Shown here one piece after another: positions 1-6,502 of a DNA stretch of 20,088 nt; position 1 is the stretch's first letter, and the number at the start of each line of letters is the position of its first letter. A model generated the notes under the pieces. That model made no database searches. It was not told the DNA's origin and saw only the letters and a list, made by a program, of their open reading frames with translations. The DNA comes from a virus. Location: positions 1-20,088 of IMG/VR virus record IMGVR_UViG_3300015372_000034; one strand, written 5' to 3'. The translations under genes were made by a program, and so were the position numbers.

Positions 1-2
1 AC

Positions 3-1721
3 CGTCGACTGCTGAAGCCGACTGCGGCCCCGTGGCAACACCAGGCCCGGTGGTTCGCCAAGAACGTCGGTCTCGCCCGGTTCGGTGCTTCGGTGGTGGC
101 CGAGACCATCAGTCGCATGACGCCGATCGCTGAGCGCCGTGTCGGTCGAGACTGGGTGAAGGGCGCGGACCGCACCGTCCAGGACCTGATCGACTCCTAC
201 GTCACCTACCGCCAGCAACAGCAGTCGCTGCTGCGGCTGCATGCGTGGCACTACCAGGTCACTGGCGAAATGTACATGGCGGAGGTGGACGCCTCGCCGA
301 TCAACCAGTTCTTCATCTTCATGACGGAGACGGTGAACCTCAAGCGCAAGGACGGGATCGCCGAGATCAAGCTCCGTCCCGACGCCGACGCCAAGAAGGT
401 GGGTGGGCTGCTCGAGCTCCCACAGAACCAGCTGTGGCGGGTGTGGTGGGCGGACGAGGACTATCCGCTGCTGGCCGCCTCGCCGATGCGGGCGGTCCTG
501 GAGGACCTGCGCCGGTACATGACGCTGTCCACCACCGTGTCTCGCACCGCCAAGTCAGCGCTGCTCGAAGCGGGCATGATCTGGACGCCAGACGAGGCGC
601 ACGTGCCGCTGCCGCCCGAAGTGCAGCAGGCGACGGGCTACTACTCGGAGCTGGAGCGAGACTTCTACACGGCGGCTGAGCTCGGGCTGGCTGACGAGTG
701 GGACTACACCGGTCGCAAGAACCCCGAGACCCTGGCGATGTACGCCCCGGCCATGATCCGCTGGGCGGACCAGCTCAAGCCTCCGCTGCCGGTCCCGCTG
801 CGCCGACCGCAGGACCCGATGAACCTCGAGGCGCTGGATTGGTGCGTCAAGGCGTACGCTCGCGGCACGAACCTGCCGAACCAGCTGGTGATCGAGGGCC
901 AGGGGCAGGGTAACCACTGGTCGGCGTGGCTCGTCGACGAGAAGTTCCACCTGTCCACCACTGCGCCGTACGCCGACCAGGTCTTCCACTCCGACATCAC
1001 CGAGTTCTTCCTCCGACCCACGCTGCGGGTGCTGAAGGCGCTCGATGAGTGGCAGGGAGATCCGGAGAACTGGCGGTGTGGCTACGACCCGGCACCGGTC
1101 CTCGTCCACCCAGACCGATCGGTGCAGGCCATCGAGCTCTACCAGATCGGGCTCCTCAAGGCCGAGGCGGTGCTGCGCGAGAACGGGCTGTCAGTCGGCG
1201 ATATCCCTAATCAGGATGAGCTCAACCAGATCGTGGAGACGCTCGCGCGGCTGCAGCCCAAGGGACCAGGCCGACCGAACGAGGGCGCCCAGACCACCCC
1301 GAACCGGACGCCGAACACCCAGTCGACCGTTCAGCAGGACGCGCCGAGACAGAACGACGCTCGCTTCGCGTTGCGCGCCAGCGTCACGGCAATTACAAAG
1401 CTCACGCTACAGGAAGCGCGACGTCGGGCTGACGTCAAGCTCAGTGTGCGGGCGCGCAGTCGGCACGTGGACGTCCCGAAGAGCGGCGCACCCATCACAG
1501 CAGCAGTGACGCAGCGGGTGGGCGTTTCACTCGAGGAGCTGTTCGATCATGCGTTCGACTCGGCTGTGGCGATGGTGGCGTCCATGACCGGCAACGAGAC
1601 GCGTGCTGAGCTTTATGCCACCCGACTGCGTTCGATCGCGCTCTCGACGATGGTGGAACAGGCCGACAGACTGGCGCCTGATGATGAAGTGGCTTGGGTA
1701 GTCGCAGCTGCCGTAGACTGA
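3..1721 (+). CDS. Portal protein, 5' end outside the window
   Basis: The portal forms the dodecameric ring at one capsid vertex through which DNA is packaged and to which the tail is joined. The frame is open from base 3, so the gene begins upstream; the GTG at 93 is internal, because the 30 codons before it read as good portal sequence (an APWQHQARWF segment then a Gly-Leu-Ala-Arg-Phe stretch). About 572 residues are visible. Family-type landmarks are a W-W-A-D-E-D-Y-P segment followed by A-A-S-P-M-R near residue 160, an N-H-W-S-A-W segment near residue 305, and an F-L-R-P-T-L helix. The last 150 or so residues are a Pro/Thr/Gln-rich linker and a basic helical tail that looks variable. It is followed after 20 bases by the protease gene. 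The family assignment rests on remembered portal patterns of actinobacterial phages; I am confident of it. Confidence 0.92.
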   Translation, partial: RRLLKPTAAPWQHQARWFAKNVGLARFGASVVAETISRMTPIAERRVGRDWVKGADRTVQDLIDSYVTYRQQQQSLLRLHAWHYQVTGEMYMAEVDASPINQFFIFMTETVNLKRKDGIAEIKLRPDADAKKVGGLLELPQNQLWRVWWADEDYPLLAASPMRAVLEDLRRYMTLSTTVSRTAKSALLEAGMIWTPDEAHVPLPPEVQQATGYYSELERDFYTAAELGLADEWDYTGRKNPETLAMYAPAMIRWADQLKPPLPVPLRRPQDPMNLEALDWCVKAYARGTNLPNQLVIEGQGQGNHWSAWLVDEKFHLSTTAPYADQVFHSDITEFFLRPTLRVLKALDEWQGDPENWRCGYDPAPVLVHPDRSVQAIELYQIGLLKAEAVLRENGLSVGDIPNQDELNQIVETLARLQPKGPGRPNEGAQTTPNRTPNTQSTVQQDAPRQNDARFALRASVTAITKLTLQEARRRADVKLSVRARSRHVDVPKSGAPITAAVTQRVGVSLEELFDHAFDSAVAMVASMTGNETRAELYATRLRSIALSTMVEQADRLAPDDEVAWVVAAAVD

Positions 1722-1724
1722 GGC

Positions 1725-1733
1725 TGGTACAGT
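1725..1733 (+). promoter_or_regulatory. Extended -10 element for a leaderless protease transcript
   Basis: TGGTACAGT combines a TGn extension with a TANNNT hexamer (1728-1733). It ends 8 bases before the GTG at 1742, which has no convincing Shine-Dalgarno. The geometry fits transcription starting at or near the start codon. No clear -35 is visible. A TAGACT hexamer lies just upstream at 1714-1719 and could be an alternative. This is inferred from the motif and its recurrence before five other starts. Confidence 0.5.
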
Positions 1734-1741
1734 GTCGGGGC

Positions 1742-2770
1742 GTGGATCCGTTCCCGCTCCATCCTCCGACTGCGTGGTTCACCCCACCGGCGGACATGCC
1801 AGAGGGACGCGACGTCTACGCCATCTCCAAGGGCGAGGAAGCAGGTCGTGTCTTCGGGTACGTGTGCCCCAAGAACAGTTGCATTCTGACGGCTGCCGTC
1901 CTCGGTCAGCAGACGGACGAGTGCTTCACTGCGCCGCCGTCTCCTACGCAGTATCGCGATGCCCATCCCGGCCACACTGAGACGCTGGAAGGCACCGAGC
2001 TTCGGACGGCCAACATCGGTGGGGGTGTGAACCACTACGACGCCGGCCCGTTCACGGCAGCAGTCGACCACTACGCCAACACGGCCAGTCAGCTCATGCG
2101 AGTCCGATACGGCGAGGACAAGTATGGAATCTGGGCAGCTGGTGCCATGTGGCCGGATCTGTCCGAGCGACAAGTTGCCATGATCCGGGCGTCAGCCCTG
2201 TCTGGTGACTGGCGCTGGCGGCCGGAGTACGGCGCCTACGACATGGCGGGGTCACAGCTGGTCAACAACCCGGGCTTCCCGCTGATCACGCAGCTGCCGA
2301 TGGCTGCCGCCCTTGGTGAACCGCCGCCGCTGTTTGGTGGCTGGGGTGGTGTGCCGGTCGTGGCCGCGACATTCAACGCCAACCAACGCAAGAACCTGGC
2401 GAAGTCAGGCGCGGCGATGCCAGACGGGTCGTTCCCGATTCGCAACCGCTCCGACTTGAAGAACGCCATCCAGGCGATCGGTCGGGCCAAGAATCCGGCT
2501 GCCGCGAAGGCTCACATCAAGAAGCGAGCGCGCGCGCTCGGACTCACCTCACTCCTCCCTGAGGGGTGGACCAGCAGAAAGGCTGCTTCAGCCATGAAGG
2601 ATCACGAGTGCACCTGCGGCGCCAACGACCCTGATCCGGTCTTGGCGGCGCTCACCGAGGACTCCCGCCAGGTCCTCATCGACGAGATCGTCACGCAAGT
2701 GACGGCGGGTCTTCAGCCCTTCGTCGACAAGATCGAAGAGGCAGTGACCCGGTTGCTGGTGGACGCCTGA
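1742..2770 (+). CDS. Capsid maturation protease
   Basis: This protease cleaves the scaffold region of the major capsid protein during head maturation. The chosen GTG start gives 342 residues beginning MDPFPLHPPTAWF; a TTG further upstream at 1694 would only add residues that overlap the portal gene. Residues 36-180 carry the family pattern: R-V-F-G-Y, a Cys/Pro-rich segment, the histidine-containing D-H-Y-A-N-T (His110), G-E-D-K-Y-G-I-W and L-S-G-D-W-R (Ser154), then N-N-P-G-F-P. By comparison with HK97-type proteases, His110 and Ser154 are my best guess for the catalytic pair. Residues 211-270 form a separate basic helical domain of the M-P-D-G-S-F-P-I-R-N type. After this come a short C-x-C motif (290-292) and an amphipathic C-terminal helix that may bind capsid or scaffold. 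It sits between portal and capsid genes, as expected. Confidence 0.88.
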   Translation: MDPFPLHPPTAWFTPPADMPEGRDVYAISKGEEAGRVFGYVCPKNSCILTAAVLGQQTDECFTAPPSPTQYRDAHPGHTETLEGTELRTANIGGGVNHYDAGPFTAAVDHYANTASQLMRVRYGEDKYGIWAAGAMWPDLSERQVAMIRASALSGDWRWRPEYGAYDMAGSQLVNNPGFPLITQLPMAAALGEPPPLFGGWGGVPVVAATFNANQRKNLAKSGAAMPDGSFPIRNRSDLKNAIQAIGRAKNPAAAKAHIKKRARALGLTSLLPEGWTSRKAASAMKDHECTCGANDPDPVLAALTEDSRQVLIDEIVTQVTAGLQPFVDKIEEAVTRLLVDA

Positions 2771-2799
2771 CACAGTCGTGGTACGTTGCCACGACTGTG
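2771..2799 (+). promoter_or_regulatory. Perfect 11-bp inverted repeat between protease and capsid genes
   Basis: The arms CACAGTCGTGG (2771-2781) and CCACGACTGTG (2789-2799) are exact reverse complements around a 7-base loop (2782-2788). The repeat begins right after the protease stop codon. As RNA it would form a strong hairpin, but no T tract follows, so it is not a canonical intrinsic terminator. It could attenuate or insulate transcription, protect the 5' end of a capsid mRNA, or act as an operator. Confidence 0.75.
2779..2787 (+). promoter_or_regulatory. Possible extended -10 for the major capsid gene
   Basis: TGGTACGTT matches the TGn-TANNNT form seen before the protease gene. It overlaps the last bases of the left arm and most of the loop of the inverted repeat. 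A transcript started about 7 bases downstream would carry a leader of roughly 50 bases that includes the AAGGAG site. No good -35 is seen at a usual spacing, so this is tentative. Confidence 0.35.
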
Positions 2800-2833
2800 G
2801 AGGCCATGAGCCGATCGTCTGAAGTCAACCCGC

Positions 2834-2839
2834 AAGGAG
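2834..2839 (+). promoter_or_regulatory. Shine-Dalgarno for the major capsid gene
   Basis: AAGGAG lies 7 bases before the ATG at 2847. It fixes the start of the capsid gene and contrasts with the SD-less starts of several neighbouring low-copy genes. Confidence 0.85.
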
Positions 2840-2846
2840 AGGTGCC

Positions 2847-4628
2847 ATGACCCCCGAGGAGCTTGCCGCGCTGCTGGACTCCCTCTCGGCTGAGACCGAT
2901 GAGGGTGCGATCCGCCAGGCGCACGAGGCGCTGGGCTCGCAGATCGCAGAGCTGCGCGCCAACGCGAAGACGTTGGATGACGCCACGAAGCTTCGTGAGC
3001 TTCGTGCCGCTCAGGCGAAGCTCCACACGGAGCTCGAGCGTCGAGTCGAGGAAGCCGAGGCTCTGGCCCAGGCCCTCGAGGAGACCAAGGAGGACCTCAC
3101 GCCGCCGGTGCCTAAGGCCAGCGACGCCCCTCCGGCCACCGAGGACCCCGACGCGGACACCGACGGGGACGGCGACGTGGATGAGGACGACGTCACCGAG
3201 CCGGACGACAAGGAGAAGGTCCTCGTCACGGCGGCGGCCAAGTCCAAGGCTCGGACCGACCAGCCGGCCGCCGAGAAGGAGACCACCGACACGGGTCGGC
3301 AGCCGCTGCCCTTCGTGTGGGCGGCCGCCCCCGGTCAGAGTGTGGTCAACCACGGCACTGAGCTCGACAAGACGAGCCTCGCTCGGCTGTTCGAGGACGC
3401 CCGCTCCAAGTGCATGGAGAACCCCGGCACCTACGTGGTCGCCTCGGTTCCCAGCTACGAGGAGCTCGGCGAGAACGTCGTCTCCATCCGTGATGGCGTG
3501 GTGCGCTGCGACGAGTTGGTCAAGGCGGCTCAAGCCAAGTGGGCCAAGGAGCACAACCTCTCGTACGAGCCGGACCGGGTCACCGCGGCCATCTGTGAGC
3601 CGTTCGAGGTCATCCGCCAGCTCGCCCCCTTCCAGGGCGTGACGGACACCCCGTTCGCGGACATCTTCCCCCAGACCCCGATGGCGCGGCTCGGCCTCCG
3701 GCTGACCAAGCGCAACTGGGGCCTGTCGGACATGGACGCCGGCTTCACGATGCCGTTCACCGGTCAGGACTCCGTGGACGAGGCGGTGCCCAGCACCTGG
3801 AAGCCCTGCATCACGATCCCCTGTCCGACGACCTTCGACATCACGGCGGAGGAACTCACGGCCTGCTTCAAGGTCCGCGACGACACCCTGATGTCCAGCC
3901 CCGAGACGGTGGACGACTTCCAGGAGCTGCTGTTCGTCCAGCGCGCTCGGCGCCGGGAGCAGTACCTCCTCGCCAAGTTCGACGCCCACGCGGACACGAT
4001 CAACCAGACGTATGAAGAGGCTCTCTTCCCGACGGGCGTCGACGTGCTGCCGAAGCTCGCGGAGGCCATCGCCACGTGGCTGGCGCACGCCCGCTACCCC
4101 AACCGGATCAACCTCGACACCTACACCCTCGTCCTGCCTCCGAACCTCGACCTGGTGCTGCGCCTCGGCCAGATCAAGCGGGCGTTCGGCGACAACGAGA
4201 TGACGGTCGCCGAGGCGGAGGCCTACATCCGCAACCTCACTGGTGTGGGGAACGTCGTTTGGCTGCGGGACAACCGCAACGGCGGCGTGGGCACCCAGCC
4301 CCAGCCTCTCATTCAGGCGGCGGCCGCCGACGGCAACCCGGAAGCTGTTCTCGCTGACGGCGTGATGGACCCGCTGAACGTCAACTACCGTGTGCGGCTC
4401 GTCGCCCCGGGTGACGCCATCTACGCGGTGGTCGGGTCCATGCAGACTGGCCTCGAGACGGACCCCCAGCTCCTGCGGCAGAACATGTCGCAGTGGTTCC
4501 TCAAGGAGTGGGTCGGCTTCGGCAAGAACGGCGCCAACCCGTGGGGCACCATCGACTTCCGCTGCCTGCTGCCCAACGGCGCCTCGGTCGGCTTCATGAC
4601 GCCGGTCTCCTGCCCGGCTGCCAGCTGA
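2847..4628 (+). CDS. Major capsid protein with N-terminal scaffold-like region
   Basis: This is the main shell protein, predicted to have the HK97 fold. It is 593 residues. Residues 1-85 are a charged, heptad-rich helical segment typical of a fused scaffold (delta) domain. Residues 85-150 are an acidic Pro/Asp/Glu linker, which includes an EF-hand-like loop at 104-115. From about residue 152 (P-L-P-F-V-W) the shell domain begins. It contains an N-terminal/E-loop-like region, a spine-helix-like stretch around 355-380 and, around 402-440, K-L-A-E-A followed by L-V-L-P-P-N-L-D. The protease encoded just upstream presumably removes the N-terminal region between about residues 120 and 152; the exact cut site cannot be read from sequence. 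The start has a strong AAGGAG, as expected for the most abundant virion protein. Confidence 0.9.
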   Translation: MTPEELAALLDSLSAETDEGAIRQAHEALGSQIAELRANAKTLDDATKLRELRAAQAKLHTELERRVEEAEALAQALEETKEDLTPPVPKASDAPPATEDPDADTDGDGDVDEDDVTEPDDKEKVLVTAAAKSKARTDQPAAEKETTDTGRQPLPFVWAAAPGQSVVNHGTELDKTSLARLFEDARSKCMENPGTYVVASVPSYEELGENVVSIRDGVVRCDELVKAAQAKWAKEHNLSYEPDRVTAAICEPFEVIRQLAPFQGVTDTPFADIFPQTPMARLGLRLTKRNWGLSDMDAGFTMPFTGQDSVDEAVPSTWKPCITIPCPTTFDITAEELTACFKVRDDTLMSSPETVDDFQELLFVQRARRREQYLLAKFDAHADTINQTYEEALFPTGVDVLPKLAEAIATWLAHARYPNRINLDTYTLVLPPNLDLVLRLGQIKRAFGDNEMTVAEAEAYIRNLTGVGNVVWLRDNRNGGVGTQPQPLIQAAAADGNPEAVLADGVMDPLNVNYRVRLVAPGDAIYAVVGSMQTGLETDPQLLRQNMSQWFLKEWVGFGKNGANPWGTIDFRCLLPNGASVGFMTPVSCPAAS

Positions 4629-4645
4629 CCCACCCACCCAGATCT

Positions 4646-4661
4646 GAAGGAGCGACGGGAG
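4646..4661 (+). promoter_or_regulatory. Two candidate Shine-Dalgarno sites for the capsid paralogue gene
   Basis: GAAGGAG (4646-4652) is the better match but lies 13 bases from the ATG at 4666. GGGAG (4657-4661) is weaker, at 4 bases. Either or both could be used. Confidence 0.6.
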
Positions 4662-4665
4662 CGAA

Positions 4666-5598
4666 ATGGTTGCGTACAGGTTCGATCCTGCGGCACCGCT
4701 TCGCCCCGCCGCACCTCAGGTCACGGTCTTCTCGACCTTCCAGCCTCTCGCGACCGACGACTGGCTGTCCGGCATCGAGTTCCACGCCGAGGAGTGCGTC
4801 ACGACCTACGACTTCCCGTACTGCGGGACGTCGCACGCCGACACCACGCTCGACACCCGCAGTGCGGCCATCCGGTTCTCGCCGTTCCGGGTGTACGCGA
4901 GTGCCACCTGCGAGTCGGTCCTGCCGACGGAGGACCCTGAGTACGTCTCGCTGGTAAACGACAAGCTTGACACGGCCATCAGCTGGCAGATCGCCCGTCA
5001 GCTGTGGATGGGCTCCATCGATCCCAACCAGACCACACTGCAGTCGGCCGGGAAGCTCGCGGTCGCACTCGCCAGCATGGGCACCTCGGTGGACTGGGCG
5101 ATGGGCGCGCTGATCCAGAAGTACACGGACACGGCCAAGAACGGCAACTTCACGCTGCACGCGCCGCCGCGTCTGATCACGTACCTCATGGACAAGTACC
5201 TGATTGAGCGGGACGGCGATCGGTACATCGGCCCCTACGGCCAGCCTGTCGCCGTGCTCGAGGGCTACCCCGGCTTGACTGCCTCGGTGAACACCAACCC
5301 CACCACGTGGAAGGCCTCTGCCTTCGGACCGGCCAAGGACGAGGCGGGGACGGCGCACAACGAGGGCGGCGCCGTCGGCGTGGCGCCGTTCGGACAGGCC
5401 TCGGTCGACGAGGACTGGATGTTCATCTCTGGTCAGGTCGAGGTGGCGAAGGGTCCGAACCGCGTGCGGCCGGACAGCTTCAGAGGGCGTGAGATGCAGC
5501 CGCGTACCAACCGCTACGTGGTCTACGCCGACACGGACGCCATCGTCCGATTCGATCCTTGCGCGGTGTTCGCTGCTCGCGTAAGCGGACTGGACTGA
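4666..5598 (+). CDS. Probable HK97-fold capsid paralogue or accessory head protein
   Basis: The product is 310 residues and is not a family I can name with certainty. It resembles an uncharacterised protein often found just after the major capsid gene in actinobacterial phages. Three landmarks occur in the same order as in the upstream capsid protein: a Cys followed by P-E-x-V (C82, P91-V94 here; C340, P352-V355 there), a K-L-A-x-A helix (130-134 versus 403-407), and T-L-x-x-P-P-x-L (163-170 versus 427-434). Between them lies a helix with I-A-R-Q-L-W. Residues 186-203 (G-P-Y-G-Q-P-V-A-V then a glycine-rich turn) suit an HK97 A-domain. There is no scaffold region. It may form vertices (pentons), decorate the shell, or serve as another head protein; it starts 37 bases after the capsid gene with its own ribosome binding site. 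Confidence 0.6.
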   Translation: MVAYRFDPAAPLRPAAPQVTVFSTFQPLATDDWLSGIEFHAEECVTTYDFPYCGTSHADTTLDTRSAAIRFSPFRVYASATCESVLPTEDPEYVSLVNDKLDTAISWQIARQLWMGSIDPNQTTLQSAGKLAVALASMGTSVDWAMGALIQKYTDTAKNGNFTLHAPPRLITYLMDKYLIERDGDRYIGPYGQPVAVLEGYPGLTASVNTNPTTWKASAFGPAKDEAGTAHNEGGAVGVAPFGQASVDEDWMFISGQVEVAKGPNRVRPDSFRGREMQPRTNRYVVYADTDAIVRFDPCAVFAARVSGLD

Positions 5599-5599
5599 G

Positions 5600-5605
5600 T
5601 AGGTT
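5600..5605 (+). promoter_or_regulatory. TANNNT element for the small basic protein gene
   Basis: TAGGTT ends 7 bases before the GTG at 5613, right after the previous stop codon (5596-5598). No Shine-Dalgarno is present. It fits the leaderless pattern seen elsewhere in the window. Confidence 0.45.
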
Positions 5606-5612
5606 GCCCGCT

Positions 5613-5822
5613 GTGAAGGACAATGAGCCAGAGCTTCCTCAGCCTCAGACACTCCAGGAGTTCCAGGCCCCACCTTTGAGCGGAGACGCCCCAGAGCCCG
5701 AGCGTGCCTCGAGCCCCCGGAAGTCCAAAGCCCCTGCCAAGGCCGCGGCCCGAAAGGCCGCAAGCCCCAAGACCGGAGCCACCAAGGCCGGCGCCCCCAA
5801 GAAGCGTAAGGAGACGCGATGA
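5613..5822 (+). CDS. Small Lys/Ala/Pro-rich, histone-H1-like protein
   Basis: This is a 69-residue protein with no recognised family. The first 30 residues are acidic and Pro/Gln-rich. The remainder is strongly basic, with repeated Ala-Lys, Ser-Pro-Lys and Ala-Pro-Lys units ending in K-K-R-K-E-T-R, like the tail of histone H1 or bacterial H1-like proteins. It is likely disordered and able to bind nucleic acid, but that is inference. The GTG start at 5613 is preferred because it follows the previous stop and has a TANNNT element 7 bases upstream; a longer in-frame start at 5559 would overlap the previous gene. Its final lysine and glutamate codons supply the ribosome binding site of the major tail gene, with which it overlaps by 4 bases (ATGA). 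Part of its role may therefore be translational coupling. Confidence 0.7.
   Translation: MKDNEPELPQPQTLQEFQAPPLSGDAPEPERASSPRKSKAPAKAAARKAASPKTGATKAGAPKKRKETR
5808..5813 (+). promoter_or_regulatory. Shine-Dalgarno for the major tail gene
   Basis: AAGGAG lies 5 bases before the ATG at 5819, inside the last codons of the small basic protein gene. It supports this start and strong translation of the tail tube protein. Confidence 0.85.
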
Positions 5823-6502
5823 CGCAGTCCATGTCAGTCCTGGGGTTCCGGGTCAGCCGCACCGATGCCACCGGAGCGCCCGACTTCGGCAACCCGGTTG
5901 GGTCCATGTACGTCTGCTCGGGTGTCCGCACCTTCCAGATGACGGACAACGTCGAGGCGGGCGACGACATCGCAGAGAAGGACGGCGCCAACCGGCTGTG
6001 CGTCACGCGTAAGTACGACGACAGCTTGAAGCGCGTCGACTTCAACATCGAGATGTGCGACGATAGCCGCAAGCTCAAGGAGATCCTCGGCATCGGCACG
6101 GCCGTCACCGTGAACGGTGATCCGTACGGCGGCCTCGTCACCCAGGCACGCACCGGCTGTTCGAACCCCACCCCTCGCAAGCCGGTCATCCTCGAGGTAT
6201 ATGTGGAGAACTGGGAGTGCTCTGGCCCGTCCGCGCCGTACCCCTACAAAGTCATCGTCTACCCGCGCGTGTTCCTGTCGACGGGCGACCGCACCTTCCA
6301 GTCGGGCCTCGTGCCGCTCACGCTCACCGGCTTCGCGGAGACCACGGCGGCGTTCTCGGACGGGCCGTTCGGCGACTACGACGAGCTCAACGTCGCGCCG
6401 TACAACACGGTCGGCTTCCTTCGCTACGAGCGGGACATCGCCGCGCTGCCGTCTAACGTCGACTGCTTGCAGCTCGCCGCACTACCTGGCTCCGCAAGCT
6501 GA
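5819..6502 (+). CDS. Major tail protein (tail tube subunit)
   Basis: This is the predicted subunit of the tail tube, which stacks as hexameric rings around the tape measure. It has 227 residues. The pattern is that of actinobacterial phage tail tube proteins: R-L-C-V-T (59-63), the beta strand D-F-N-I-E-M-C-D-D (74-82) leading to K-L-K-E-I-L-G, V-I-L-E-V-Y-V-E-N-W (123-132), Y-K-V-I-V-Y-P-R-V-F (143-152), L-T-L-T-G-F-A-E (167-174) and S-D-G-P-F-G-D-Y (180-187). It has a strong AAGGAG and a 4-base overlap with the gene before it. Its place ahead of the neck genes is unusual: in many siphoviruses the tube gene follows the tail terminator. I am fairly sure of the family from the strand pattern. 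Confidence 0.8.
   Translation: MTQSMSVLGFRVSRTDATGAPDFGNPVGSMYVCSGVRTFQMTDNVEAGDDIAEKDGANRLCVTRKYDDSLKRVDFNIEMCDDSRKLKEILGIGTAVTVNGDPYGGLVTQARTGCSNPTPRKPVILEVYVENWECSGPSAPYPYKVIVYPRVFLSTGDRTFQSGLVPLTLTGFAETTAAFSDGPFGDYDELNVAPYNTVGFLRYERDIAALPSNVDCLQLAALPGSAS

Noticed and set aside
93-95. GTG at 93 as the portal start
   Set aside because: The frame continues to the left edge with good portal sequence (APWQHQARWF), so this GTG is an internal Val codon.
1694-1741. Upstream TTG start for the protease
   Set aside because: It would overlap the portal gene and adds an Arg/Cys-rich stretch unlike the family; the GTG at 1742 has a -10-like element at the usual spacing.
2771-2799. Classical intrinsic terminator
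   Set aside because: The stem is strong, but no T tract follows, and downstream capsid genes must be transcribed; kept only as a regulatory hairpin.
2691-4637. 648-codon open frame on the minus strand
   Set aside because: It mirrors the major capsid gene. GC-rich third positions suppress stops on the opposite strand; the translation is Arg/Gly/Val/Leu-rich with no domain pattern, and the + strand gene is well supported.
4594-6189. 531-codon open frame on the minus strand
   Set aside because: It is antisense to the capsid paralogue, small basic protein and major tail genes, has low-complexity Arg-rich content and no start signal.
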